Positions 50,155 to 60,023 are shown, counted from the stretch's first letter. The stretch is 64,000 nucleotides of DNA from Micromonospora eburnea (GCF_900090225.1 NZ_FMHY01000002.1:4402001-4466000); one strand, 5' to 3'. Notes: generated from the sequence alone by a model not told the origin. Numbers and translations are program-made.

Positions 50155-51888
50155 CTACCGTCGTTCGGCCGCGCGGGGTCGGCCCACCCGGTCGCGACTT
50201 CGGGGCCGACCCGGTGCCGCTGGCGCGCCCCCGAACCATCCGACCGGGACCGATCCGGTGCGCCCGAGGGCGGCCGAGAGGTCCCACCCGACCCGGTCGA
50301 TCCCGTCGGCCGCCGTCAGGGCGAACACGAACCGGTCCGGCCGCAGCACCACCAGGTCGGCCTGGTGGCGCCGGAGCCAGCCGCCGAGCACACCGTCGAC
50401 GTCAACCACGTCGACCCGGTCCGGCTGGCCGTCGCCGGGTGGGGCCGGCAGGTCGGGCACCGGGGTGCCGGACGGGTGGACGGCGACGAACCGCACCGGC
50501 AGCCCCCGCCACTGCGATCCGAGCGGACTGCCCGGCGTGGCGGGGCCGAGCACGGCGAAGCCGTCGCCGAGCGCCTCGTCGAGCAGGCACGAATCGGGTG
50601 ATCCCGGGATGAGGATCCGCGGCTGGGGAAACATCGTCCCGACCGCGCCGTCCCGCCGACCGCCGGCCATCAGGCCCCGCCGGTACGCCGGCACCGGCTT
50701 GAACTCGAACCGTTCCACGAACCGCCGTACCCGGGGAATCGCCTGGACCGCCCGCAGCACGGTGTCCCGCATCCAGGCGGTGTACCGGTTGCGGGCCAGG
50801 AAGACACGTCCCAGCCGTACGCTGGTCCGCGCCATCTCCACGGTGTGCGGGCGCCGCTCGGTCTCGTACGTGTCCAGTACCGTGGCGTCGGCGGCGCCGG
50901 ACAGCACCAGGGCCAGCTTCCACGACAGGTTCGCCGCGTCCCGCAGGCCGCTGCACAGTCCCTGGCCGAGAAACGGGGGCATCTGGTGGGCCGCGTCGCC
51001 CAGCAGGAAGACCCGCCGCTCCCGCCACCGCTGCGCGATGAGGTGGTGGAAGGTGTAGACCACCGCCCGGGTGACGGTGAACCGCGCCGGGTCGACGTAC
51101 GGCGAGACGAGCGCGGCGACGTTCTCCGGTCGCTGCACCTCGGCATCGGTCTCGCCGGGGCGCAGCATGAACTCCAGGCGGTAGCTGCCGACCGCGCCGG
51201 GTGACACGAACGCCGGCCGCTGCCAGTCGCAGACGAATGTGGTGTCCCTGACCCGCACGGCGTCGGGCGGCACGTCGCCGGAGATCGCCAGCCACGGCTC
51301 GGCGTAGCTCTCCCCGGCCAACCCGATCCGGACGGCGGACCGGGTGGTGCTGCGGGCACCGTCGCAACCGAGCACGTACCTGGCGCGGACCGCCCGCCGC
51401 TGCCGGGTGACCGTGTCGGACAGGAGCACCATCACCCCGTCGTCGTCCTGCTCCAGGCCGACCAGCTCGGTGCCGAGCGAGAGCTGGACGTGCGCGAAGC
51501 GGTCCAGCCCGGCCCGCAGCGTCCGTTCCAGCCGTGGCTGGTCGAAGAAGCGCAGCGGCGCGTGCCCGTACCCGAAGTCCGTCTCGGACAGCGCCATCCG
51601 GGCGAAGACCCGGCCCGCGTGGTTGACGTACTCGACGAGCGGCGGGGCGATCATCTCGCCGCGTACCTCGTCGAGCAGGCCGGCCTGCTGGTAGATGCGT
51701 AGCGCCTCGTCGTCGCAGGAAAAGGCCCGCGGCTGGCCGTGCGGGGCCACGCCGCGCTCCACGACCAGCGTGGTGACGCCGCGGGCGCCGAGCAGGTTGG
51801 CGGCGAGCGCGCCCACCGGCCCGCAGCCGATGACGGCCACCTCGACCTCCTCGACCGGGTGGTGAGCCAACGGCTGAACTGGGCGCAT
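50155..51888 (-). CDS. FAD-dependent aromatic monooxygenase (MhpA-like)
   Basis: The 577-residue flavoprotein has the Rossmann FAD motif GCGPVG (21-26), the DG motif LGCDGARSTTR and the second FAD motif LLGDAAHQMPP with GQGLCSGLRDAANLSWKL, typical of group A hydroxylases of the 3-(3-hydroxyphenyl)propionate hydroxylase/PgaE type. The C-terminal ~160 residues form the usual thioredoxin-like extension. It hydroxylates an aromatic or polyketide substrate using NAD(P)H and O2. Start ATG 51888 follows AAGGGC; ATG 51909 is an alternative without spacing for its GGAG. It lies 128 bp downstream of the SARP regulator gene, with 11-bp repeats in that gap, so it is a likely target of it. Confidence 0.92.
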   Translation of the reverse strand: MRPVQPLAHHPVEEVEVAVIGCGPVGALAANLLGARGVTTLVVERGVAPHGQPRAFSCDDEALRIYQQAGLLDEVRGEMIAPPLVEYVNHAGRVFARMALSETDFGYGHAPLRFFDQPRLERTLRAGLDRFAHVQLSLGTELVGLEQDDDGVMVLLSDTVTRQRRAVRARYVLGCDGARSTTRSAVRIGLAGESYAEPWLAISGDVPPDAVRVRDTTFVCDWQRPAFVSPGAVGSYRLEFMLRPGETDAEVQRPENVAALVSPYVDPARFTVTRAVVYTFHHLIAQRWRERRVFLLGDAAHQMPPFLGQGLCSGLRDAANLSWKLALVLSGAADATVLDTYETERRPHTVEMARTSVRLGRVFLARNRYTAWMRDTVLRAVQAIPRVRRFVERFEFKPVPAYRRGLMAGGRRDGAVGTMFPQPRILIPGSPDSCLLDEALGDGFAVLGPATPGSPLGSQWRGLPVRFVAVHPSGTPVPDLPAPPGDGQPDRVDVVDVDGVLGGWLRRHQADLVVLRPDRFVFALTAADGIDRVGWDLSAALGRTGSVPVGWFGGAPAAPGRPRSRDRVGRPRAAERR

Positions 51889-51964
51889 CCTGGTGCCCTT
51901 CCGGAACATGCTCCTGTGGGACGGCTCCGGCCGTCCGCTCTCGACGCAGACCAGGGCACCAGGT

Positions 51965-51997
51965 CGACGTAGAGAAGTTGTGGAGAGGATGTGGAGA
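51965..51997 (-). promoter_or_regulatory. Three 11-bp direct repeats, SARP-type operator
   Basis: Read on the minus strand there are three adjacent 11-mers: TCTCCACATCC, TCTCCACAACT and TCTCTACGTCG. SARP proteins bind heptamer direct repeats spaced by 11 bp, so both spacing and position (between a SARP gene and the next gene, 77 bp before its start) fit. An inverted copy of the motif (TGTGGAG) lies just upstream at the 52003-52009 side. A clear -10 box eight bases after the last repeat is not visible. Confidence 0.6.
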
Positions 51998-52015
51998 CCG
52001 GACTCCACAGCGCGG

Positions 52016-55000
52016 TCAGAAACCGCCCTCGCTGGCGAACCGGGGCAGCAGCAGGCCGGCCCCCTGCTCGGCGGCGATCCGGGCCCCGATGTCCCACTCG
52101 GCACGGTCGCGGCGGGCGACACCGCGGATCCGGTGCAGTTCCGCGACGAACACCCGCTCGCCCACCCGGTCGGCCACGGCCAGTCCCTCCTCGGCCAGCG
52201 TCGCCGCGGTCTCCGGGTCACCGGCCGTCAGGTACGCCTCGGCCATTGCGGAGAGCACGATGGTCCGGGTGGACCGCAGTCCGGGACGGTAGATCCCGTC
52301 GCTGGCGACTCGCATCGCTTCGAGCCGGCCGTGGTCGCCGCCCCGCGCGGCAGCCCACTCGGCGTAGAACGCCCCGGTCGTCAACATGTGCGGCAGGCCG
52401 GTGACCCGCCCGATGTGCCGGCACCGCCACGCCGCGACCCGGGCCGCGGCGGCGTCGTGTTCCTGCATCGCCAGCCAGCCGGCGAAGAGTGCCGCGTTCG
52501 CCCGGCCGTACGGGTCGTCGAGCTCCTCGGCGAGGGCCTCGGCGTCGGCGATGTCCGCCCAGGCACCGGACGGGTTGCCGCGCGCCGAGCGGACCAGCGC
52601 CCGGAAGTTGTAGCAGCCCAGGACCGGGTGCCGACCGACTTCCCGGCGGAGCAGCCCCCGGTCGACCGTGCGTAGCCGGTCGATCGCGGCGGTGAGCCGG
52701 CGCTCGCCGTCCGCCAGCCGGCCGGTGAAGTAGCCGACCGCGCCCAGCAGGTACTCGCCGGCCACGGCGATCAGCTTGGTGCCGTCGTCCTCGGCCCGGA
52801 CCAGCCGTTCGGCGAGGTCGGTGCAGATCGCGTACTCGGCCCGGTTGGCGGCCAACTCGCCCAGTGCCCAGAGCGCGTGACGGATGTCGGCATCCGGCCC
52901 CACCAGCGTCAGCAGCTCACGGGCGCGGGCGCAGACCTGGTCGACCGCGTCGCTGCCGACGCCGACCGTCATCTGCAACAGCGCCGCGCGGCGCAACTGG
53001 ACGGTCAGTTCGGTCCGCGCCACGTCGGGCGAGACCTCGGCGGTCGGGGCCAACCGGTGCGCGGCGCGTTCGAGGTGACCGAGCGCGTCCTCGTAGGCGA
53101 CCCGCCGGGTCGCGTCGTCGGCGGCGAGCAGCGACCACCGCAGGTGGTCCTCGCCGTGGCCGAGCCCGATCGCCTGACCGTAGTGGTGGGCCAGTTCGGC
53201 CGGCGCGACATCGGCGGCCCGCTCGTATGCCTTGGCCAGCCGGGCGTGCAGTGCGGCCCGGCGCGGCGGGACCAGCTCGGCGTAGGTGACCTCGGCGATG
53301 AGCGGATGACGGAAGGTGACCGCGCCCGGTCCGGCCTCGGTCACCAGTGCGGCCGTGTAGGCCGGGGCGAGCCCGTCGGCGACGGCCGGTGCCGTGGTGC
53401 CCAGCGCCGCCGCCATCACCTGGAGGTCGAGGTCGTGTCCGGCCACGCTGAGCAGGTCGAGGCAGCGCCGGGCGGGATCGGGCAGCCCGCCGAGCCGCAG
53501 CCGTACGGTGTCCCGGATGCTCGGCGGCAGCTCCGCGGCGGCTGCCGGGTCGGCCCGCGACCGGAGCAGCTCCGTGATGAAGAACGGATTCCCGCCGGTA
53601 CGGGTGACGAGTCGGGCCACGACCGGCTCCGTCGGCGCCACCCCGGTCCGGTTCCGGACGAGGTCGGCGACCGAGGGCGCGTCCAGCCCGGCGAGCCGGA
53701 GCTGGCTGAAACCCTGCCCGCGAGCCAGCTCGGCGACGGTCGCCACCAGGGCCGGATCGTGGTCGTACGGTCGGAGGGTGGCGACCACCAGGGCCCGGGC
53801 CGCCGACAGCTCGGCGGAGAGGAACCGCAGCAACAGCAGCGAGTCCGGGTCCGCGGCGTGCAGGTCGTCCAACACGACCAGCAGACCGCACGGCCGGGCC
53901 ACCGCGTGCACCAGTTCCGACACCGCCTCGTACGCCTGGAACCGCGCCGTCGGGTCGAGTCCGCCACTGCCGGCCGGGCCGGACAGCGATCCGGCGGCGA
54001 ACCCGTCCAGCCGGCTCGTCGAGCCCGTGGCGCTGGCCTCCGGCATCGCCGCGAGGGCGCGTACCACCTGGCTCCACAGCCAGAACGGTGGCGCCTGCCC
54101 GACGTCGGGACAGCGGCCCCAGACCACCGGAACGCCGTCCGCGGCCGCCTGCGCCCCGAGTGCCGCGGCGAGGCTGGTCTTGCCGATGCCGGCCTCCCCC
54201 ACCAGAGCCAGCACCCGCCCGCCGTGCCGGGTGGCCACGTACAGCGTCTCCCGCAGCCGCTCCAGCTCTGCGCCACGGCCCACCAGCGGGCCCGTCCAGT
54301 CCGGCCGCACACCGGCCAGGGCCGGGCCCCGCCCGGGCGGCGTCCCGGCCGGCTCGGCCCCGCTCTCCTCGGAACGCGCCCCGACGGGGTCCACATTGGC
54401 CGCGTCCTCGCCCGGCAGGGGTCCGGTCTCGTCCGGCAGCACCGCGCCGGGTGTCGGTCCAGCGTCGACCCGGGGCGACGGGATCTCGGCGACCCGCGCG
54501 ACGTCCGCAGCGACCGCCACCGGCCGGCCGGGCTCCGCTGGTACGGACTGCTCCAGGATCATCCGGTGCGCCGCCCGCAGTTGTTCGCCGGGGTCGAGCC
54601 CGTACTCGCTGGCCAGGGTCCGGCGCCCCTCGTCGAAGGCCGCCAGCGCCTCGGTCTGCCGGCCGGACCGGTACAGCGCCAACATCAACTGCGCGCGGGC
54701 CCCCTCGCGCAGCGGGTTCGCCGACACGAACCGGCGCAGTTCCGCCAGCAGCGCCGCGTGCCGGCCGGCCGCGACGGCGGCGGTGAACCGCCCCTCCTCG
54801 GCGCTCAGCCGCAGCTCAGCCAGCCGCGCCGCCTCCGGGCGCACGGCGGCCAACTCCGCGACGCCCGCCAGCGGATCGCCACGCCACAACGCCAACGCCT
54901 CGACGTAGCTCCGCTCGGCGACCGCCGGTTCCCCGGCCGCGAGCGCGTCCGCCGCCCGGTCCACGAGGCGGCCGAACCGGACCGCGTCGATGGCCTCGGC

Positions 55001-55294
55001 TTCCACCCGCAGCTCGTACCCCCTCGGGTGGCTGCGCAGGATTCGCGACGGCTCGCGGTGGGACCGCTCGGGCTCCACGGCCCGGCGCAGCCCGGCGACG
55101 TACGTGCGCAGCGTCATCTGGGCGCTGGCCGGCGGTCGCCCGTCCCACAGCGCCTCGACCAGCCAGTCGGCGGCGACGACCCGGTTGGGTCGCAGCAGGA
55201 ACAGGGCCAGCAGTGCCTGCTGCTTGGGCCCCCCGAGGGGCACCACCCGCCCGTCCCGAACGATCTCCGGTGGACCTAGCACCCGGAACTGCAC
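52016..55294 (-). CDS. SARP/AfsR-type transcriptional regulator with ATPase domain
   Basis: The 1092-residue protein starts at GTG 55294. Residues ~1-95 form the OmpR-like winged helix (MQFRVLGPPEIVRDGRVVPLGG, LRTYVAGLRRAVEPE), ~100-248 the bacterial transcriptional activation (BTAD) domain (ALALWRGDPLAGV, ALYRSGRQTEALAAFDEGRR), then a ~90-residue Pro/Gly-rich linker, an AAA/STAND ATPase with Walker A GEAGIGKT (366-373) and LLVVLDDLHAADPDSLLLLRFL, and C-terminal TPR-like helices. Such large SARPs activate secondary-metabolite genes in an ATP-dependent way. Likely targets are the monooxygenase gene just downstream (via the repeats at 51965) and perhaps the giant-gene operon. Confidence 0.93.
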   Translation of the reverse strand: MQFRVLGPPEIVRDGRVVPLGGPKQQALLALFLLRPNRVVAADWLVEALWDGRPPASAQMTLRTYVAGLRRAVEPERSHREPSRILRSHPRGYELRVEAEAIDAVRFGRLVDRAADALAAGEPAVAERSYVEALALWRGDPLAGVAELAAVRPEAARLAELRLSAEEGRFTAAVAAGRHAALLAELRRFVSANPLREGARAQLMLALYRSGRQTEALAAFDEGRRTLASEYGLDPGEQLRAAHRMILEQSVPAEPGRPVAVAADVARVAEIPSPRVDAGPTPGAVLPDETGPLPGEDAANVDPVGARSEESGAEPAGTPPGRGPALAGVRPDWTGPLVGRGAELERLRETLYVATRHGGRVLALVGEAGIGKTSLAAALGAQAAADGVPVVWGRCPDVGQAPPFWLWSQVVRALAAMPEASATGSTSRLDGFAAGSLSGPAGSGGLDPTARFQAYEAVSELVHAVARPCGLLVVLDDLHAADPDSLLLLRFLSAELSAARALVVATLRPYDHDPALVATVAELARGQGFSQLRLAGLDAPSVADLVRNRTGVAPTEPVVARLVTRTGGNPFFITELLRSRADPAAAAELPPSIRDTVRLRLGGLPDPARRCLDLLSVAGHDLDLQVMAAALGTTAPAVADGLAPAYTAALVTEAGPGAVTFRHPLIAEVTYAELVPPRRAALHARLAKAYERAADVAPAELAHHYGQAIGLGHGEDHLRWSLLAADDATRRVAYEDALGHLERAAHRLAPTAEVSPDVARTELTVQLRRAALLQMTVGVGSDAVDQVCARARELLTLVGPDADIRHALWALGELAANRAEYAICTDLAERLVRAEDDGTKLIAVAGEYLLGAVGYFTGRLADGERRLTAAIDRLRTVDRGLLRREVGRHPVLGCYNFRALVRSARGNPSGAWADIADAEALAEELDDPYGRANAALFAGWLAMQEHDAAAARVAAWRCRHIGRVTGLPHMLTTGAFYAEWAAARGGDHGRLEAMRVASDGIYRPGLRSTRTIVLSAMAEAYLTAGDPETAATLAEEGLAVADRVGERVFVAELHRIRGVARRDRAEWDIGARIAAEQGAGLLLPRFASEGGF

Positions 55295-55419
55295 ACCATC
55301 ACCACATCGACGGTCCCGACATGTCCGGTGCCGAGTATGGCAGCGATCGGGCCGCACCGCGCACCCGCCGTCCATCCGGTCACGCGCGCGGGCGCAGGCG
55401 TGGTCCGGTCACCTTGGCA

Positions 55420-55455
55420 GCGCGGCGGTCGCGGGAACACCCGCGACCGCCGCGC
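55420..55455 (-). terminator. Terminator of the RibD-like/cupin operon
   Basis: A perfect 15-bp stem (GCGCGGCGGTCGCGG and its complement, extendable by one pair) with a short loop lies 8 nt past the cupin stop. It insulates the SARP gene further downstream. Confidence 0.85.
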
Positions 55456-55463
55456 GTGCACGC

Positions 55464-55943
55464 TCAGAGCCAGTACGTGTCGTGGCGAAGGAAGAACTCG
55501 GTCCGTTCCTCCTCGCTCAGCTCCGCCAGCCCGGCCAGCCCCTCGAAGTAGCCCTCCCGAGGGGCGCCCGGCGCGAAGTGCAGCAACATCGAGGCGGGTT
55601 CGCCGGACTCGTTGCGGAACGCGTGCACCCCGCCCTCGGGCACGTGGACGAAGTCGCCCGGCTCGGTGTCGATCCAGCGTCTGCCGTCGTAAATGCGTAC
55701 CGAGCCGGCCAGGATGAAGAACGACTCGGAGATGCTGCGGTGGAAGTGCGGTGCCGGGCCGCTGACGGTCGGGCCCATGTCCCAGCGGTAGAGGCCGAAC
55801 TGACCGTTCGTCGTGGCGCCGGTGGCCAGGTAGTGCGCCCCGCCGCCGTTGGCGTGGCGCAGCTCGGGCGCGGCGTCCGCCGTGCGGTACGTCGCGCTGG
55901 TCTCCCCGGTGGCCCCGTGGTACCGCGGTCGCGGGTACGTCAT
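55464..55943 (-). CDS. Cupin-domain protein
   Basis: This 159-residue single-domain cupin has the metal motif PHFHRSISESFFILAGSVRIYDG (cupin 1) and PGDFVHVPEGGVHAFRNES (cupin 2), so it binds a divalent metal. Substrate is unknown; small cupins of this type include dioxygenases and isomerases. The gene starts 27 nt after the RibD-like gene on the same strand, with GGAGGGACG before its ATG, so both form one operon ended by the terminator at 55420. Confidence 0.9.
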   Translation of the reverse strand: MTYPRPRYHGATGETSATYRTADAAPELRHANGGGAHYLATGATTNGQFGLYRWDMGPTVSGPAPHFHRSISESFFILAGSVRIYDGRRWIDTEPGDFVHVPEGGVHAFRNESGEPASMLLHFAPGAPREGYFEGLAGLAELSEEERTEFFLRHDTYWL

Positions 55944-55970
55944 GCGCGTCCCTCCTTCGACGACCGTGGC

Positions 55971-56552
55971 CTACCGCTTCTCCGCGGGCTGGTAGCGCAG
56001 GATGACGACGCCGGAGCTGAGCACGGTCTGTCCGGCCAGTCGCAGGTTCGCCGCGCCGCCGTCGCGGAACAGCAGGTCGCCGCTCTCCACCCGTCCCTCG
56101 CCCACCAGGACCGGGTGCACCCAGAACCGCAGCTCGTCGATCAGATCGTGCTCGAGCAGGGTGCGGGCGAGCCGACCGAAGCCGTACATCAGGATGTCCT
56201 TGCCAAGCTGTCGCTTGAGCTCCGCGACCTCCTTCGCGACGTCCCCGCCGATAATGGTGGAGTTCTCCCAGTCGGCCCGCTCCAGCGTCGTCGAGACGAC
56301 GTACTTCGGCAGGCTGTTCATCCGGTCGGCGAAGCCGGCCTCGTCGCGGGGCATGCTCGGCCACGCCTGGGCGAACCCCTCGTACGTGTCCCGTCCGAGC
56401 AGCAGTGCGTCGCTGGCGAACAGCTGCTCCAGGGCGTACTGCTGCCCCTCCTCGGTCATGTACGAGAGCATCCACAGGTGCGGGTTCGCGATGACCCCGT
56501 CGAGGGAGACATACGTCGACGCGATCACCTTGCGGGTCGGGGTGTCGGTCAT
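55971..56552 (-). CDS. Dihydrofolate-reductase-fold (RibD C-terminal) protein
   Basis: The 193-residue protein belongs to the RibD C-terminal/DHFR-like reductase family: VIASTYVSLDGVIANP at the start, DALLLGRDTYEGFAQAWPS, KYVVSTTLERADWENSTII and LMYGFGRLARTLLEHDLIDELRFWVHPVLVGEG. These residues bind NADPH. Such stand-alone proteins are common in actinomycetes and have no proven substrate. First gene of an operon with the cupin. Its promoter lies in the 164-bp region shared with the divergent LuxR-type gene. Confidence 0.93.
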   Translation of the reverse strand: MTDTPTRKVIASTYVSLDGVIANPHLWMLSYMTEEGQQYALEQLFASDALLLGRDTYEGFAQAWPSMPRDEAGFADRMNSLPKYVVSTTLERADWENSTIIGGDVAKEVAELKRQLGKDILMYGFGRLARTLLEHDLIDELRFWVHPVLVGEGRVESGDLLFRDGGAANLRLAGQTVLSSGVVILRYQPAEKR

Positions 56553-56716
56553 GGTGGCGGTCCTCTCGCTCGTGCCGGCCGGACCTCGGCGCCGGCCTGC
56601 TCTTCACACGGGGACCAGCCTGCGGCCGAGGCGGGTCGGCGGGCATCCGTGACGGCCACGGATCCGGGTACGGAAAGCCGGCACGGACGCCCCACCCGGG
56701 TACGGGACAATGGGGC

Positions 56717-59503
56717 GTGCGCCTGACACCCACCGAACGACCGTCAAAGCGCGAGGCGGAGGTCCTCGCCCTGCTCGGGCTGCGCCTGTCGAACGCCGAG
56801 ATCGCCGAGCGGCTCTTCATCTCGGTGCGCACGGTGGAGAGCCATGTCTCGTCGTTGCTGCGCAAGTACGGCGTCGCCGACCGGTTCGATCTCGCGGCAT
56901 CCGCCCAGCCACCGCAGGGCGCCACCCCGGCGGGCGAGCTGGCCGGGCTGCCCGACCCGCGTACGGCCTTCGTCGGGCGCGAGCGCGAGCGGGACGCTCT
57001 TCTCACCGCGCTGCGGCACAACCGGCTGGTGACCCTGGTCGGACCGGGCGGGGTCGGCAAGACCCGGCTGGCCTGTGTGGTGGGCGCGGCGGCGGCGCCG
57101 GCGTTCCCGCTCGGCGGGGCTTTCGTCGATCTCGTACCGGTCCGGGACGGCTTCGTGGCCCAGGCCGTGGCGGCCGCCCTCGGGGTCACCGAGCAGGCGC
57201 AGCAACCGCTGGCGGCCGCCATCACCGACCGCCTCGGCCAGGGCCGTACCCTGCTCGTGCTGGACAACTGCGAGCACCTGCTCGACCCGGTGGCCGGCTT
57301 CGTCGAGCGGATCCTGTCCACCTGCCCGGACACCACCGTCCTGGCCACCAGCCGGGAGCGGCTCGCCGTACCCGGCGAACAGATCATCCCGGTGGCCCCG
57401 CTGCCGCCGGAGACCGACGCGGTCGCCCTGTTCCAGGACCGGGCCCGGGCCGCCGACCCGCACTTCAGCGCGGACCCGGCGATCGTGGCCGAACTCTGCG
57501 CCCGACTCGACGGGATGCCGCTGGCGATCGAGTTGGCCGCCGCCCGCAGCGCGTCCCTGGGTGCGGCGGGCCTGCTGGCCGCGCTGGACGACGCCCCGCG
57601 CCTGCTGTCGGGTGGGCGCGGCGCGGACCGGCGGCACCGTTCGCTGCGCGCCGTGATCGGCTGGAGCCACGACCTGCTGGACGACGAGGAGCGCGCCCTG
57701 TTCCGGCGCCTGGCGGTGTTCGTGGGGAGCTTCGACCTCGCCGCGGCGGTGGCGGTCAGCCAGGCCGGCGGGCACGGCACGGTCGCCGACCTGCTCGGCC
57801 GGCTGGCGGACAAGAGCCTCGTCGTCCACCAGCGAGGGGCGATGAGCAGGTGGCGGCTGCTGGAGACGGTCCGGGCCTTCGCCGCCGAACAGCTCGCCAC
57901 GGCCGGCGAGGAGCCGACGCTACGCGAACGGCACCTGCGCTGGGCCGCCGCGACGGCGGCGGGCCTGCGGCGGCGCCTGGCCGACCGACCGCGCGAGCAC
58001 TCGCGGACGGGAGCGCAGGCCGCACCGGTCGACCACTACGGCGACGAGTTCCTCGCCGTCGCCGACGATCTCCGGGCCGCCCTGGCGAACTGCCCGCCGG
58101 GGCCGAGCCCGCTCGCCCACCAACTGGCCGACGCGCTCGGACACATTGCGTACGCGCACCGGTTCCTGCTGGAAGCCGCAGATCATTTCGAGCGCGCGGC
58201 CGCGCACGCTCCCGACCCCGATGCGGCCGTGCGGGACCTGCGTCACGCGGCGGACTGCCTCGTGGTCGCCACCAACTCGAGCCCCCGGGCGTTCCGCCAG
58301 TTGCTGGCCGCGGCGGAACGGGCCGGCGCGGCCGGCGACGGCGACGCGCGTGCCGTCGCGCTGGCCCGGGCCGTGGAGCTGGCCAACCGGTTCAACTCGG
58401 TGCCGGGCGCCGAGATATCCCAGCAGCGGCTACGCGACCTGCTCGACCACACGGTCGCCGCGGGGGCAGCGCACCGGCCCGCAGTGGCGGCCGGCCTGGC
58501 GTTGGCGCGGGCGTGGACGGCCGGTGGGCAGTGGCGCGACCCGGATCCTGATCTCGCCGCCACCGCGGTCGCGGCGGCTCGGAGGGCGGGCGACACCGTG
58601 CTGGTCAGCGCGGCACTGGAGGCGGTCAGCGCGGCGGCCACCAGGAGGGGCCGGCTGCGCGAGGCGCACCAGGTGGCCGGCGAACGCCTCGCCCTGCTGC
58701 CCGCGCTGCCGCGCGACGACCCGTACGCCGGTCCGGAGATCGTCGACGCGTTGCACATGGCGGTGACCTACGCGATCGCGGCGGGTGACCTGCCGGCCGC
58801 GCTTGCCGCCGCCCAGCGGGCGCAGCGGGACGACCTGTTGAGCAACCACCCGTACGCCTCGGCGAGCAAGCTGATCCCGGCCCTCGCCCTCACCGGGCAG
58901 TTCCGGGCGGCGATACGACAGGCCGACGCCACCTGGGCCGGTTGGCAGCGGGCGGGCAGCCGGCCCGCGCCCTGGCTGTCTCCGGCAGTCCTGGCGGCCG
59001 CGCTCGCGCACGGTCTGCTCGGCGACGACGCGAGCTTCGGCCGGTGGCGGAGCCGCGCGCTTCAGGTCACCGGCCTCGCCGGGGCCGAGGACCTGCCCAG
59101 TGTCGTCCCGTTCCTCGCCTTCGTCGACGCGCGCGTCGCCGTCCACACCGGCCGGTTGGGCGAGGCGGCGGCGCTGACCGAACGCGCGTTCGGCCACTAC
59201 CCGCAGAGCAGGTACGAGCCGTACGCCCGAGCGGCCGCGGCCGAACTCGCCGTCGTGGCCGGGCTGCCCGACGCGGCCGAACGCCTCGCCACGGCGGCGC
59301 CGGCGGGCGCGGAGAACGACTGGGCGGCGGCCTGCCTCGCCCGGGCGACCGGGCGGCTGCATCGCGACGAGAAGGCGCTGGCCGCCTCGGTCGAGGCCTG
59401 GAGGCGCATCGGCGCCCGGTTCGAACGCGCCTGCACGCTGCTGTTGCTGCCCGCGCGGGCGGCCGAGGGCCGCGCGGAACTGGCCGAGCTGACCGGCCGG
59501 TGA
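56717..59503 (+). CDS. LuxR-type ATPase regulator with N-terminal HTH
   Basis: The 928-residue protein starts at GTG 56717. Unlike ordinary LAL regulators, the LuxR-type helix-turn-helix is at the N terminus (about 8-60: PSKREAEVLALLGLRLSNAEIAERLF, SVRTVESHVSSLLRKYGV). It is followed by a STAND/NB-ARC ATPase with Walker A GPGGVGKT (109-116), LLVLDNCEHLLDPV and GMPLAIELAAAR, then ~500 residues of helical TPR-like repeats. It is expected to act as an ATP-dependent activator responding to a signal bound by the repeats. It is divergent from the RibD-like/cupin operon, which it may control. Confidence 0.92.
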   Translation: MRLTPTERPSKREAEVLALLGLRLSNAEIAERLFISVRTVESHVSSLLRKYGVADRFDLAASAQPPQGATPAGELAGLPDPRTAFVGRERERDALLTALRHNRLVTLVGPGGVGKTRLACVVGAAAAPAFPLGGAFVDLVPVRDGFVAQAVAAALGVTEQAQQPLAAAITDRLGQGRTLLVLDNCEHLLDPVAGFVERILSTCPDTTVLATSRERLAVPGEQIIPVAPLPPETDAVALFQDRARAADPHFSADPAIVAELCARLDGMPLAIELAAARSASLGAAGLLAALDDAPRLLSGGRGADRRHRSLRAVIGWSHDLLDDEERALFRRLAVFVGSFDLAAAVAVSQAGGHGTVADLLGRLADKSLVVHQRGAMSRWRLLETVRAFAAEQLATAGEEPTLRERHLRWAAATAAGLRRRLADRPREHSRTGAQAAPVDHYGDEFLAVADDLRAALANCPPGPSPLAHQLADALGHIAYAHRFLLEAADHFERAAAHAPDPDAAVRDLRHAADCLVVATNSSPRAFRQLLAAAERAGAAGDGDARAVALARAVELANRFNSVPGAEISQQRLRDLLDHTVAAGAAHRPAVAAGLALARAWTAGGQWRDPDPDLAATAVAAARRAGDTVLVSAALEAVSAAATRRGRLREAHQVAGERLALLPALPRDDPYAGPEIVDALHMAVTYAIAAGDLPAALAAAQRAQRDDLLSNHPYASASKLIPALALTGQFRAAIRQADATWAGWQRAGSRPAPWLSPAVLAAALAHGLLGDDASFGRWRSRALQVTGLAGAEDLPSVVPFLAFVDARVAVHTGRLGEAAALTERAFGHYPQSRYEPYARAAAAELAVVAGLPDAAERLATAAPAGAENDWAAACLARATGRLHRDEKALAASVEAWRRIGARFERACTLLLLPARAAEGRAELAELTGR

Positions 59504-60023
59504 GCACGGCGGCGCGCTGACCGCGATCTTCGAGAAGCGCATGGCCAGCACGCTGGCGGCAGCTGTGCCGTAGGCGGCGCGGGTCGAACCGCGGCGTGGT
59601 TGGCGGCATCCGTCCAGGGCAACGCGCCACAGCCGCCGCCTGGATCATCGCCACGGACTTTCCTCGGCCACGCCGCTCCCGTTTCGCGCCCGCCCAGCCG
59701 GGTGGGCCGCTCCGTGCCGTCGGGTACGTCGGCGGAGGGGCGGATCGCCGGCCACGGCCAGCCGGAGAGGCCATGTCGGGATTTCCCCCTGCTGTCGGAG
59801 ATATTCCTGCCGTGCGCACGGGGTTCGGCATGCGAGCTGGGAGCGGGCCGGGTGAGCAGGGCCGGCGGCCACACGAATGCGCTGCGTGTCGTCTTTCGGC
59901 TGGCCAGGGGCCACCGGCCGGCTCTCTTCCAACGGCCCGGCTGCGAATGGTGGTGAGTAGGTGGGGGTACGCGGCTGGTGTTCCGGGCTGCACCTGGCGC
60001 GGAGCTGAGGAGAGGAGCACGCG
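59504..60023. other. Intergenic stretch, no convincing gene
   Basis: Between the LuxR-type gene and the stress operon I find several open frames on both strands, but all are Arg/Pro/Gly-rich without recognisable motifs. The 3' end carries GGAGAGGAG, the ribosome binding site of the next gene. A promoter for the downstream operon must lie here; I cannot place it confidently. Confidence 0.5.
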
